DNA of 64,000 bases from Auricularia sp. M13 (GCA_037042915.1 CM073198.1:1674001-1738000), one strand, 5' to 3'; shown: positions 25,027-37,101, numbered from the stretch's first letter. Translations and numbers: made by a program. Notes: generated by a model not told the origin, from the sequence alone.

Positions 25027-25507
25027 ATGCTACGACAGACTCGACTCGTCGCGAGGCGTCCTCTACCTCCCCAAATCCGGTGCCCCGTTGCTCAATGCGA
25101 CAGGACCTGCGACTGGTACATCTACGACGGACAAGACCCTCTGCTGCACGATGCGGCCATCGCCCAGGTAAGCGCGATCACAATTATTCCAGGATGTGTC
25201 GAGTTGATACGCTCCACAGTGCGATTCGCACGGGCTTGTGGCGTATCGCATCGGTTTCAAGGCTTCGACCATGGTAACGATCATGCCGTTTGCCCTCACG
25301 GCGGAGGAGAAGGTCGCGGAGGAGCAGTGCAAGGAAAGCAAGTCGCACCCCGCGGGTAACACGCCGTGCTTGCGCTGCAGCGCGCGTGGACGCAATACCC
25401 TGTGCACCTTGGCGCTCTGCAAGTTCTGTTGTACGCGGACCAAGCATGAAGGACGCCATATCTCTTGTGGCGTTCAACAACACGACGACGAGAAGGACGG
25501 GAGCTAG
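25027..25507 (+). CDS. Small Cys-rich cargo protein of the inner element
   Basis: Two exons, 25027-25167 and 25220-25507, joined by a 52-bp GT-AG intron, give 142 residues. The first exon carries RCPVAQCDRTCDW, a compact Cys motif. The second has GLVAYRIGFKASTMVTIMPF, a charged stretch with Glu and Lys, then a dense Cys/His block (TPCLRCSARGRNTLC, ALCKFCCTRTKHEG, HISCGV) and an acidic tail. The spacing suggests one or two zinc-binding folds. No named family was recognised. The start is the nearest in-frame ATG; upstream exons are possible. Role unknown; zinc-dependent DNA or protein binding is an inference. Confidence 0.6.
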
Positions 25508-25805
25508 CCTCCGTCCAAGCACTGCAGCGCCCGTAGCTGAGCTCGCTGTCTTGAGCAGGGATTGAATATAATATCTTTGTTTCCCTGCACGCGCCCTCGT
25601 CCGATCCGTTTTATACATTGCTCGCTCCAGAAAGGTCAGCCTCGAGTCCAACGGCCGTGTCGAAGCAGTCAAACTGATTGACATTAAGGCGTGTGATGTT
25701 CTCAGAGACAGGTTGCAGTCGTGCTCGTCGCGAAGACGTGAGCAGCGAATCTATGCTGCATTTCCCGCCGTTATTGACTAAATACATCTCCAGCAGTCGG
25801 TCAGC

Positions 25806-27349
25806 TCACAACCCGGCCATCTTCGCCCTGTACTCCTCCACTATCTTCTCCGCCGCCGCCGCCTGCTCCTGCGCTTGTTGAGCCATCTTGCGAGTCGCCT
25901 CCAACTCGGCCTGCAGGGCCCTCGTCTGCTCCTGGGACTTGGTCTGGTCGTGCTGTAGGCGAGAGATGATCGTGTCGACCTCGCGTGCCCTCTTGGTTCG
26001 AAGCTCGCCCAACTCCTCGAGGAACAGGTCGCGCATTTTCTGAGGAAGGTCCGGCTTCTCGTTCTCGATACTGTCCGAGTGCCAGGTCCACAGCGCCTCG
26101 TGGCCGTTCTTCTGCGCAAACGCGATAAACGCCCATGACGGGCACCAATCGACGAGCTTCTCCATCTGCGCGTTGGACTGGTCAGCCTCAATGGGAATCG
26201 CGCAAGACCGAACCGAACTTACCGCCGCGAATGAAGCTGACAGCTGGGGCTTCACGTTGTGCGACGCGTCGCCGCGGCCTCCATTCCGGGCTGCATTCTT
26301 TATCCACTCCTCGCAGACTCTGGCCGCACGGTTCTTGTACTTCGAGGTGAAGCCGCCTGTGATCTTACCGCCTGCCCCATTGCCCTTCCACCCGTGATCG
26401 ACTGGTAACTTGCCCGTCGAGATTGTGTCGAGATCGACGAGTCCCTTCTTCTTGAGCCGGTCGACCTCGGCGGTCATCTCGATCTCGCACCTTGCTTCGT
26501 CTCCGCCATGCGCGATGTACACGCGGTGAAGCCGATGCGCGAGTTCGTTCATAGAGAGCAGCTTGGGTGGCGTTGGTGGCACGGGCTGCTCGAACGACTT
26601 CGGCGGCGCGGGCGGCGCTGGCGGTGCGGGCTGCTCGAACGACTTCGGCGGCGCGGGCGGCGCTGGCGGTGCGGGCTGCTCGGACGACTTCGGCGGCGCG
26701 GGCGGCGCTGGCGGTGCGGGCTGCTCGGACGACTTCGGCGGCGCGGGCGGCGCTGGCGGTGCGGGCTGCTCGAACGACTTCGGCGGCGCGGGCGGCGCTG
26801 GCGGTGCGGGCTGCTCGAACGACTTAGGTGGTGAGAGGGACAGCGAGAGTGACTCGCGCGGCGCGGGCGACGGCGACCTGGTCTTGTTCGACGCGGATGA
26901 CGTGGGCGCATCGGGTTGGGGGTCGTCCACATCCATGTCGTCGAGTTCCTCGCTGGGAGACTTGCGCGACTCGGGCGAGCTGTCGGCGTCCATATCGTCA
27001 TTGTTCTGCCGGCGGCGAGCGAGGGCCTTCGCCTTGGACGTGATTTTGGCTTTAAGCTGCTGCTTCTTGGCCACGACGACTTCGTCGTCGTTCCGTTTGG
27101 TCTGGGTCGTCAATGAGCCTCATCTAATCCAGCGGAAGATAGTCGACGCACTGGGCAGCCGTTGGAGCCGTGGCGGGCGACAGGATGTCCTTTGGCCACG
27201 GTGCATCTCTTGCAGATGCTCTTGATCGCTTCCTCGACGCGCTGCTGCTTTCCCCGCGTTGCGCCACTGCGAGTCTTGCCAGGAGTTGGGTTGTCGACAG
27301 CGCGTGCGCGCGTCTTCGGCGGGGTGTTGCGTGTTTGGCCGCGAACCAT
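25806..27349 (-). CDS. Pro-repeat / coiled-coil cargo protein of the inner element
   Basis: Exon 1 (27152-27349) starts MVRGQTRNTPPKTRAR and contains a Cys motif (ICKRCTVAKGHPVARHG). A 50-bp intron (GTGCGT donor) leads in phase to exon 2 at 27101. A second short intron probably lies at about 26185-26222, where GTAAGT occurs. The protein has a Lys/Arg-rich segment, an acidic Ser/Asp segment, five 15-residue repeats KSFEQPAPPAPPAPP, a folded region (MNELAHRLHRVYIAHGGDEA, SKYKNRAARVCEEWIKNAAR, VDWCPSWAFIAFAQKNGHEA) and a C-terminal coiled coil of about 75 residues (LQAELEATRKMAQQAQEQAA). Stop at 25806. No family recognised. The layout suggests a structural or chromatin-interacting protein, but that is inference. 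Confidence 0.65.
26597..26822. repeat. Five 45-bp tandem repeats coding Pro/Ala-rich 15-mers
   Basis: Units begin GACTTCGGCGGCGCGGGCGG and differ only at one or two bases. They keep the frame of the gene at 25806-27349, encoding KSFEQPAPPAPPAPP or the KSSEQ variant. Confidence 0.85.
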
Positions 27350-27655
27350 TGTGCTGGAGGTGGAACGAGTCTAAGGGGGAGTTTGGAGTTGGGACCTTTC
27401 AACAAATATCATCGTGCCAACCACATTCGCTCGTGACGCGTCAGCACAGTCGTCAGGGGTATATTCCGAACGTTTTCGCCGGGACTCGAGCCGCCGACGC
27501 TCAAGTTATCGTCGGGCTCCACCGACCATGATTCCCACGGCCGGTGGAGTTCTAAGCGAGATCCTGGTCGTCATAGAAGTCGAGACGTTCATCCCGCCTC
27601 TTGGGGCTCGTGTTTCCGATAGCTTTGGCTGAAGATTCCCGGCGAGCTGCTCGAG

Positions 27656-27662
27656 TATAAAA
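27656..27662 (+). promoter_or_regulatory. TATA box of the gene at 27735
   Basis: TATAAAA lies 79 bp before the start codon. Between it and the start are CTCCCAACTCCCAAC words like those in the element's subterminal arrays. Confidence 0.5.
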
Positions 27663-27734
27663 GTCCAGCCATCGGATGACCATGGGCTCCCATCTCCCAA
27701 CTCCCAACGTCACTCACAACTCCCGACGTCAAGC

Positions 27735-28767
27735 ATGTCGTCTCCCGCTGTCTCCTCGCCCGCTCGTACCGCCCGCTTTGTTCTGCTCTCAAGCAATACG
27801 TTTCGATCGTCGTCGGCACCTGCCCAGCCCCGAGTCGCGTGCATTGCACGGACCCCGCGTGCCCCGCCCAGAGGCTTGACCACCCCCACACCTTCGTCAA
27901 AAAAGGCGTGAACGAGCCCAAAAAATGGTTCATCGTGAGTTATTCGTGTTCATTCCTTTTTTTTCTGTTGGCGGCGCAAGCTGAACGGCTTCTAGTGTTG
28001 GATTTGTGGTCGTCCATGCGCCTCGTACAACACCGAGAGCGAAGAATTTCATTCGTGGGTCAGCAAGAAGAAGCTGAGGGACGAGCTGAAGGAGGCGGGG
28101 GAGAACATGCCGCGGACTGTGCCGTCGCCCTCGGGCGCAGGCTCTGGATCTGGCTCCAGTCAGCGAAGCGGCGGGCCGCCGTACACCCAGCGTTTCCCGG
28201 CAGCGTCCTCCTCCAGCGCTGGGGGGTCTTCTCGCAGGACCTCGGCACGCGTGACCCGTGGCAATGCCAGTGAGCAAAACAACGACGATGACGATGACGA
28301 CGACGGCGGTGACGACGACGTTGGTCACTCCGCGAGCAGCCCCACGGCGAGGCTCGCCAGGCGCACCCCGCGGGAGCTTCTCCTCGAGGGCCTGGTACGT
28401 GGTTCGACTTAGGGCGATCCCATCTCTGCTGACACGCGCTTAGGACGGCACCATCACGCCGTTTATGATCATGACCACGGCGGTCATGGATTACGACGAC
28501 GTGCCCCGTATCATTCATCTCCTCCTGCAACTCTCGGCGTCGGTCCCAGGTCGTCAGTTACAACTCGAAGTCTTCGACCACGGCGTGAACGACTGGATCG
28601 TATTCGACAGGCGTGCCTGGTACTACATCGAAACGCGGCTCCAAGTTCGTGGTCGACTTACCAATGCCCCGCAACCAGCGGAGGCGCCTGTTCCCGCTGC
28701 CAATACGCGGAAGCGCCGCGGCCCAACAACTGGAGGAGGAGCGAGCAAAAAGCAAAAGCAGGCTTAG
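27735..28767 (+). CDS. Cargo protein with an N-terminal Cys4-type motif, inner element
   Basis: Four exons join in frame: 27735-27765, 27828-27934, 27996-28394 and 28444-28767 (861 bases, 286 residues). All introns have GT-AG ends. Near the N-terminus is a probable zinc-binding module: VHCTDPACPAQRLDHPHTF and, after the second intron, CWICGRPCASYN, giving C-x4-C ... C-x2-C-x3-C. A Ser/Gly-rich linker and an acidic run (Asp repeats from GAC/GAT) follow. The C-terminal part has TPFMIMTTAVMDYDDVPRII and GRQLQLEVFDHGVNDWIVFD and ends in a basic KKQKQA tail. No family recognised. The acidic-basic layout and zinc motif suggest a nuclear protein. It may be distantly related in design to the small Cys-rich protein at 25027. 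Confidence 0.72.
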
Positions 28768-28898
28768 AACATGAAATTAGATACACATCGTCCATACCCA
28801 ATCCAAAATGTGTTCCGAGCGCCGTCATACATGCACTATCTAGTCATGATCATTTCCCGAAGTCCTTGTAAGTTGGGTGTGTGAAGGAGAAATCTATT

Positions 28899-30605
28899 CT
28901 ACTCGACTGACTGAGTCGAAGACACCCAGACCGCAGACAAAGGAAGAGGGCCGATAGCTACGTCTTCAAGCATGTCGCGGTGCATAAAATGCGCGACCAT
29001 GACCCTCTGGCCGTCTTTGTGCGTCACAGCGTGGGGCAGAATGCCGCCTCGTAGGAACACCAGTGTTCCCGGCCGATATTCGATTTCCAGGTCCAGCACA
29101 CGCATCACGCCCGACTTGTAGCGACCAACGGTTGCGACTGGCGTCCAGGCCATTTTCATATCCTTGGTGTCCGTGTGCAACGGCGTTTCGCGGTTATAGA
29201 TCAGCGAACGACCGTGAAAGAAAGTGGGGTCGATGGCACTGAGCGCCGCATATGCGGGAAATTTCTCCCCAAGGCGCTGCTTTGCGGCGGTAAACACAGC
29301 GTACTGCGGGGGGTCCACCAGCTGGAACAGATGGTCGAGCCGTTTGCTCATGACCCGAAGTCGCTTCAGCAAGCGCATGGTCGCGTTGAAAGTCTTTATT
29401 TTGTTGAGAATGTCGCGCGACGGTCCCGCGGGGCCACTCTGGATGAGGATTTAGCGTTGTTAGACAGAACTGAAGCAGCTACGCACATGGCGGCCCACCG
29501 CGCCATACGGTGACGAGCTGAAAGACCCCGTGTACCTCGCTCTTGACATGGCGTCTGGTATAACTTCTCGCGGTGTCGCGAGCGTTTTTATCCGCGGCTT
29601 TCTTGATGTTCACCTCGACCTCGCGCCCGAAATCGATGAGGAGCTTGTAGAATATTTTCTGACGCGGCGGTAAGCTTGGCAACCAAATTCTGTGCCCTTC
29701 TCACCCTCGCGTTGCCTCGCAGCCATCTCGGAAAGACGATGACGGCAGGGACGCCTTTTCGTCGACCGCCATCCTTGGTTGTTGACCCTTCCATTTCGTC
29801 TTGGGCATTTTATCGAAGTTTGGCAGGGGCCGGACGATTCGCTTCTGATCTGCGGAGAGGTGCGATTTGAAGTCAAGACCCTTCACCACGTCTGAGAGGG
29901 TGAGAAACGCCGCGAGACTGCAGGAACGAGGTGCGTACGAATGTTCCGCTTTGCGTTTTCCCATGACCTTGTGTTGATTCTGTACCACTTGCGCCAGAAT
30001 TCCTGCGTTGGGCTAGGAATCGCACGGTCAGCGCGTGCGAGAGCAACGTGAGAATCGCTCACTTTCGCTTTCGCTTGCGCGACTTCTTCCGTTGCGGACC
30101 TTCGCTGTCGATTTCTGCTTGGCCGACACGAGTGTTGGCGGGACAGGATGCAGGACGAGGTTCCTGTTCTTTAGATGCGCGGCTTGTGATAGAATTAGTG
30201 ATATGTATGCACAAGCTAACGATGGAGCATACGTGCGCAGAGGTGTAGGCCCGGGCTCGTCGATCTCAAACGGCACCGGGACTTCACCCTCATCGTCTGA
30301 CCACTCGGACACATCGCTATCTTTGCCGACGTCGTCGTTGTCGTCGTCACCGTCGATGGCAGACATCGTCTCCTCTGTGCCATCGGCAGAGAGACCGAAC
30401 ATTTCCCGCACAATTTCGTTCGTGAGCGCTTCTCCTCTGACAGCCTCCAGGACCTGTTCGAAGCTAACTGCCATAGCGGATTCTTCGTCGTAGGCAGCTA
30501 TGACTCTGTGAGAACGATTTTCGCGCACGACGAGAACCGTGACCCACCAATATCGGGATCTGCGGTCAACTGCGACAGTTCCTCAAGCTCCATTGGCATC
30601 GACAT
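28899..30605 (-). CDS. TET/JBP-family 2-oxoglutarate/Fe(II) dioxygenase, inner element
   Basis: Enzymes of this family oxidise methylated or plain thymine-type bases in DNA. The catalytic exon (28899 to about 29440) has the iron ligands HTD (His and Asp near 29170-29177) and the distal His in GGILPHAV (about 29031), with the 2-oxoglutarate Arg in GQRVMV (about 29004). FHGRSLIYNRETPLHTDTKD and RPGTLVFLRGG are typical of fungal TET/JBP proteins. The next upstream exon has KIFYKLLIDFGREVEVNIKK. Exon 1 (30548-30605) begins MSMPMELEEL and splices to VIAAYDEESAMAVSFEQVLE, then an acidic region and a nuclear signal (KKSRKRKRK). Between 29740 and 29990 the coding frame changes without a clear intron, near 29780, so a frameshift is possible. 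KDZ transposons and TET/JBP genes are known to have expanded together in mushroom genomes. Confidence 0.78.
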
Positions 30606-31663
30606 GGTGAGTTGATTCGAAACCGAGCGGGAATCGCAACCTTAGAGCACTTGAAGCTTTCCCGGCCGCCTCGAGGACAAACGCGTGCGAGGACTCGCCG
30701 TGAGGCAAAGTGGCGCCAGGTGCGTGCGGCTGGCGATTAGCAATCTGTCCGAATCGGGATAAGCTTGGCGTCAGGGCTCGCTCCGGATCAGATAAGCCGT
30801 GAGCGTGTTGCAAGGCTGCGGAGGTTGAAACCCGCTTCCCGGGTTGACCCAGTGGTCGCACACCGCCCAAGTACCTGTGCCAGCGCAGCGCAGGCACGGT
30901 ACTTGGGCTCGTGCACGCAGCCTTGCTGACTGCGCAGCGCTGGTCACGGCGCGCGTGCCGGTTCCGCGAACACGCGGCCAACCCCAACCATGCACTTGAC
31001 ACCTGTCCCCCCTGTTTTTTTGTGAAATATTTCGGTCGGAATAGCCTCCTGACCACATCCCGTAGTAGATAGACGCGTAAATCGCGCAAAAGAAGTGCAG
31101 CAACGCCGCGCGATACCCACGTGTACCGGAGCGCGAACCACACGCGTCACATCACGTGACCGTGTCCCGGAACGGACATCTCACCCATCCGGTGTCCGAA
31201 TCTCACTGAGAAACCTCGTGAGAAATGAGAATGGACCATGCTGGCCATGTGAGTCCTTGTGGGACGGAAATGGGACAAAATCGACCAGCTCATTGTTCAT
31301 CACACCCGGCTCACAACGACTTGTCACACAGATTGACATGGACTGAGAAACCACATGAGGGCTGAGGCATCAAGTCACCGTTGTGAGATGAACTGTCATG
31401 GAGCTCCAAACCCGGTGAACGTCGCGTTTGTGAGGTAAACGGTGCGTCGGGCGGCCGCGATTGCACCACCCCATCGACACTGAAGGAGGTGAAGGTCGTC
31501 TTATGACGCCGTCCTGATAAGCTGAGCTGTATGGACGTGTGGCTATAAATTCTCATCATTAAAGGACTCTCCATCCCTCAAACAGCCGTTCCCCCCGGTC
31601 GCGTTTCCGTCTGCCCTCTCCATACACTCCTCTCCTCTCTCAGCGCCCGCGTTCAGTCTACGC
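30606..31663. other. Inner element, promoter-like stretch without a gene
   Basis: Lies between the divergent TET/JBP and 31664 genes. A TATAAAT box at 31544-31550 and a pyrimidine-rich leader precede the latter. Overlapping ORFs show no motif. Confidence 0.4.
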
Positions 31664-32080
31664 ATGGAGATATCCGTGAGATGGCTGCGCGCGCCCTGCT
31701 TTTGTCGACTCGGTATGTCGATGATTCAAGTGCGAGCAAACGATATCCTGACTTGCGTGTTGTCTAGCCGCTCGCGAGCCCTCTCCCGCCGAAACCGATT
31801 CGGTGTATCGCCTTTATAGGCAGTATTGTGAGGATCTTATTCGGAACGATCTCCAACTGTGGGCGCGCATCGTCGCCGCGCAGCTGCCCGCGACGGCGCG
31901 GCTCCTCGACTCCGTCGGTCGTCGATGGCCCGTACTCCCGGAGAACGCGCGGCGCCACGCGGAGCAACTCCTCCGCCAGGTCCAGCTGGACTATACCTTC
32001 AATCTCCCCTCGTCGTCGACGCGGAGGACTACGAGGTCGTCGAGCGCGCGGATGGAGGGGCCGAGCAGGAGCCTAAGTAG
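31664..32080 (+). CDS. Small protein of unknown function, inner element
   Basis: Three exons (31664-31712, 31768-31979, 32027-32080) give 104 residues in a single frame, with GT-AG introns of 55 and 47 bp; a TATA box lies 114 bp upstream. The middle exon is helical and charged (SVYRLYRQYCEDLIRNDLQL, ARLLDSVGRRWPVLPENARR), and the last exon is acidic (DYEVVERADGGAEQEPK). No family recognised. Reading through the second intron instead would give a Ser/Arg-rich end, so the last exon is the less certain part. Confidence 0.55.
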
Positions 32081-32570
32081 GGATCGCCGTTGTAATGTCT
32101 CCAACTTTGTCTCACTGCCCGTGTTTTTCTTGAACTCGATTTTGCCATGAATTTGATTTTTTCACGCTGATACTTTGAGAGGATTCGCACCGCAAAAGAG
32201 TGAGACGAAAGAAATGAATTATTCAGGCGCTGTCGAGCGGAGTTGACAGGAAACTAATATCGGGCGGCTAAGGCCGGCGGCTCCCCAGCTCTCTCTCTTA
32301 CTTCGTGGCACGACTCCGTGACCACCGAAGGCAGACACCGCAGAGAAGTCCGGGCAAGAATCCTTGCCTGCGATATCTGTGTGTGCATAAGCTCTGCGAG
32401 GGGCTCCGCGAGTCAGCGAGACTACCTGACCGCAACTCTGCGGACAGGCGACCGCTCGCGCCAGGAGAAGGGCTGCCAGCTGAGCGCCACAGCACGGCCC
32501 TGCCATTGGCCAGTGGATTTTCTACTGCGGCAAGTGAGCCAGGAATTTACGCAACCACAGAATCGAAGAC

Positions 32571-35500
32571 ATGGACATCGACGACGGCGATCGCATGGAC
32601 TCGAGTGGTCCCCGTAGGGAACCGTGAGTATCTGATGGTAGCACCTTGCACTCATATTCATAAAACATCGTCTAGGACGGAACTCGATGGCCGGGGTCTG
32701 CCACAGGATGGCGACGGTGGACTTGGGGGGAGCTGGAGTGGAGCACGGCAACGCGCCCCGCAGTATGTATATTCTTCGCACCGACAGATCGTAGCACTGA
32801 TCTGTCGCGGTGCGCAGGGACCCCAGCGGTCGAAATCTTGGCTCTTCGAGCTTGAACGCGCCCGTGCGAGCCGAAACAGGCTGCCGCCACTGAGGTGTGT
32901 AACTCGGCCGTTTCGTCGTCCAAAGGCCGTTTTAACTTGCAACGTAGTACCATCACGCAGCCCCTGGCAGAGGCATCTCGACGAAACGCGTGCATGGCGG
33001 GCGAGTTGGGCGGGCTCTTCCCACAAGGGTTCCTTTCGGGGATGCAGTACTGGTGTGCATGGCCAAACGTCACCAGGCCTCGATATCTCGTCCGCTGCAA
33101 TCGCAGCGTCGTCCCCGAAATTCCGGGCGAGGGTCTTCAAACGCGTTGCATCGACGGCCGCCATGGTCTTAACGAGGGCGCCCACCTTCCTCAGTTCTAC
33201 GACGCCAACCAGACTCACACCCTTACACGCCCTCCTCACCGCACCATGGAATCTCGTGCCGTTTCACACCGACCGACCGTGGTACAATCTCGAGCAGGAG
33301 GACCCGTCTGGCGACTTGGGCTGGTTCCAGTTGAAGCGCATCTACGTGAGACCGGTTGGGGCCAATATCTACATGCTCGACAGCGAAGTTCGTCACGGAG
33401 TCCGCGTAAACGTCGACCAGGAGCTGCAAGCATGGGCCGACATGCCGTTGGACTATGAGGACTGGAAGAATCGTGAAATCAAGAAGTCCCTGTCCAATGT
33501 AGCACGTACCCCGGGCAAATCATGAACTCGCTTCTCGCTCTGACCGATATCTTACTCAATCACTGTTTGGGCGACTGGGAACTGACTCAAGCCTTCGCCG
33601 ACTGGCAGGGCTGTCTGAACGAGCTTCGAGGCATGAGAGCGGAAGCTAAGCTAGGAAGGACCAGCATCAGGACCAGCGGTTACGGCGCACTCTTTCCGCG
33701 GACAGGACTCGGTGAAAGCGTCTACTATAGCGAGCTTCAGGAGCTGGAAGGTCGTCTGCACGTCCGAACTCACGAACGGCATGCTCTCAACTGCCGAGGA
33801 GTCTTTACCCGCGACGTGGCTGTCGCAAATGGCTATGCTAGCGTCGATGTCGCCACCTGGTACATCGAGCCATTCGACCCGACGGTGTTCGAGAACCTGC
33901 GAAACCTCCAGCGGCAGGGCGTGCTCAAGCGGGCAACGTACTTCAAATACGGTACCGAGCGCTGTGGGTACATGCGCGCCGTCGAGAAGCGCTTCCACGA
34001 AGTCCCGCTGCCCGCGTTCGATGCTCTGGCTTTCGCCCAATCGAATTCGGCCTACGCCAAGTCCGTCCTGGAGGGTGGTGGCGGGACCAGCCAAGTACCA
34101 TCGAACGCCGAACAACAGATTGCGCCGTTGGACGATGGTGCCATGTCTCCCCCCCCCGTCACAGTCTCGCCGCTGCTGTCGCACGCGCCGCTGCCGTCTG
34201 TTTCGCAACCCCATCCGGCGACCATTGCTGCGACGCAACGGGATCCTCGGCTCCGTTTGCCCGCTAAACCGGTGACCTCGCAAGACGCTGCAACACGGTG
34301 CCCGCGCCAGCAGATGCAGCTCCGAACGCCTTGGACCTCGTCGACATGAATGTGGTCGTTGACGAGCCCGTGGCGTCGACAAGCACGTCTCGCACGGCGG
34401 TCGGCGAGGCTGTTGCGACTGCAAGCACCACGCCCATGGCGGTCGACGAGCCTGTGGCATCGTCGAGTACCAGCACGTCGCACATGGCGGTCGACGAGCC
34501 CGTGGCATCGGCGAGCACGTCGCGCACGCCAATCGGCAGGCCAGGTGCGGTTGCCAGTAGTGACAATGGCGGAAGGAAGAGGAAAGGTAAGCTTCATATG
34601 CAGCTATGCGCTCACGTCCTGAACTTGATGATCAGACCGCAATTACGGCCAAGCAGCTTGAGACCGGAAGCGCCGCAAGAAAGACAAGGGCGAGAGTAAG
34701 CTTGCGCTCTCATCTTCGCCAAAGCAGCGATACTGATATTGGTCGATGACCCAGAAGCCAACGACGATGCTCCGGGACAGGAACCTCGACATCGGAGAGT
34801 CGCCCAGCACCTGATGCGAGACAAGGGCATCGTGGTCAAGACGAAAAATGTCGAGCTGGGCGATGTCGTGGTTACCCGGTTCAACACCACTGAACGTCCG
34901 CCATGGTTCCCAGACACGTTCAGACGCGCAGAGAATATCGTGGGCCGTGTGGATCTGACTCGCGAACGCCAGTTGCGTCTCACCCAAGCGATGGAATACC
35001 CGGTGCCCAAGGCGATTCTCGAGCAAGGCCGGCAGCACAAGATGCCGCTCATTTCGTACTTCGTGAACTCGTGGTACCAAGCCAGGCAGAGTCGGGATTC
35101 GGATAATCCTGAGGAGGCAGCAAAACCCAGACAATCAGTAACGCGTGCGATGATCGTCTGGTTGACGTTGCGCAACTACTACCTTCGTCGGCTTGCTGTT
35201 TCCGCCGTGTCCGACGTGCCTGGGCTAACTGGCCCGGAATGGCGCAACGTCTTGAAGCTCTGTGTACCCAGAAAAGATTTGAGGAGGACGATCGACTACA
35301 TCGGACTCGATGTAGTTATGGAACAGCCGGCGCCGCGCATCATCTCGCCGCCCGAGGAAAACGACGAAGAGCCATTGGATGAAGTCACAGGTGACTCCCA
35401 CACCGCCACTCGATTGTCTGCAGCACAACCCGATACTCCGTCCTCCTCATCGGTACCGGCATCGTCTTCTCGCCGGTCGCCGCCACCGCCGCCGTCATCG

Positions 35501-37101
35501 TCCCAAGCTGCCCCGTCCGACGCAGCGTCGTCCCGAGCATCGCACCCACAGCCAGCCGCACCGCCGGCGTCGCAGACGTCGTATGCTGTTCCGGCACCAC
35601 CTCCGTCAACTCGCTCGACATCTCATTCATCGCGTTCACACGCAACACTGCCCACGCATCCATCGTCGTCGTCCAGGGCATCAAGCTCGTCCCGCACCGC
35701 GACACCGCCGGTTGAACCGCAAACGCTGCCCATCCGTCGCGCTCGACAAGCCTTCCAGGGCTCGGATGACGACTTCACAGACTCGGATGATGAAGACGCG
35801 CCCCGAGGCCCGCCGATTCCAAAACCCACCACAGTGTCCGAAATTCAGGACCCATTGGTGCGGAATATGTTCGACGTCGCTAGCGAAGGCGAGGCTCCTG
35901 CCCGTTCATCGAACCAGCGAGCAAGTGCGGAGCCGAGGGACTGGTATTTCAAGCCCGGGTCAAATAACCCACGGGCCAAAAAAGAATGGAGTTACTTCTA
36001 TTGGGACGATGAGGCCTTTATCGCCACCACGCCGAAAGGCCGGACTTGGGACGAGACAGAGGGACTTGCTGAATGGTGGGATTATGAGCACAGGAGAATC
36101 CTCTTCCTCCCGGTGACGACATCGGGGCTTGATGGCGAGCATTTCCTGAAGACTAACCTGCCATACACGGATATTCAAGGCAAGGCGGTCTTTAATGCGC
36201 GCAATGGCAGACCCTCGCGTCGTATCTGGCGGGAGGATTATGAAGGGTATGTCTGCACGCCGTGTTTTCTGCCAGCGGCTTACGGTGTATCTACAGCGTG
36301 TATGAACGGGCCGGCGTTGCTCGGCCGCTGCAAAAGAAGAGCACTTCCAAGGTTGTTGTGCTGCCTGGTGCTGCAGCGATGCCTCCTCCACCACCCCCTC
36401 ACCCGCCGACGCCGCCTGCACCTCGCCCGCCGACGCCGCCTGCACCTCGCCCGCCGACGCCGCCTGCACCTCGCCCGCCGACGCCGCCTGCACGCCGCCT
36501 GCAAGGTCCGTTTGGCAGCATGCGCGAGTACATCACCGTACTCGGCCCGCCCATGTTCCAAGACATCGAGCTACCACGCGTCCCAAGCTTGGACGATGTC
36601 GACGATGCTGAGGATAAGATCGTCTGGCCATCAGTTCCCTGGCGCCGCTATGTTCTCTGGGAGCTGGCTGAGCTCGAGTTCCGGCATGAACTGTTGTGGC
36701 TGGATCTCGCCATCCGACAGTCGCATCCCGACCACGAGCCACTGCAGTCTCCCGAGGCTTCAGAACGTAACCGGCAGTGTCAAGCCTGCTGGGGTGGCGC
36801 GGACTTTACCCCTGCAGCAGACGAGGACGGCAACTGGCTCTGCAGTGATGACCCGGTGCGCAGACTACGGGCGTTACACACGTTTGCGTCCTTCATGAAG
36901 GCTTGGCCGCGCGCCGCGACGTATCTGAAACCATGGAATGCTCACAAGGACCGCCAGAGTTTCGTCGCGAGCATGGACGTGTCGTCTTCGCACTTCTATG
37001 AGCTCGAGAGTAGCGTCTGGCATTGCTACGCACAGACCTTCTATGACTACCGTCACAAATTGCCGACTTTCCCCTATCTCAAGCCGGAACTGCCATTCTG
37101 A
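32571..37101 (+). CDS. Large multi-exon gene (or two adjacent genes) of unknown function, inner element
   Basis: From ATG at 32571 (MDIDDGDRMDSSG) small exons alternate with clear GT-AG introns up to about 33150. Longer exons follow: WYNLEQEDPSGDLGWFQLKR and IYMLDSEVRHGVRVNVDQEL (33270-33470); DWQGCLNELRGMRAEAKL and VATWYIEPFDPTVFENL (33590-34130); a Pro/Ser/Thr-rich stretch with VDEPVAS repeats and a basic patch (about 34570-34690); NVELGDVVVTRFNTTERPPW and PLISYFVNSWYQARQ (34740-35370); a long disordered Ser/Pro region; KKEWSYFYWDDEAFIATTPK (36000); a 50-bp intron at 36247-36296; four 8-residue PPAPRPPT repeats; and a C-terminal domain with Trp- and Cys-containing blocks (VPWRRYVLWELAELEFRHEL, RQCQACWGGADF). 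Stop at 37101. I do not recognise any domain. The break near 33500-33590 leaves open that these are two genes. Confidence 0.5.
36412..36490. repeat. 24-bp tandem repeats coding PPAPRPPT
   Basis: At least three exact copies of a 24-base unit containing GCCTGCACCTCGCCCGCCGA, in frame within the large cargo gene. Confidence 0.8.

Noticed and set aside
26563-27225. Plus-strand Gly-rich ORF over the 45-bp repeats
   Set aside because: Antisense of the Pro/Ala repeats; the minus strand has the repeats in frame with a folded region and a coiled coil.
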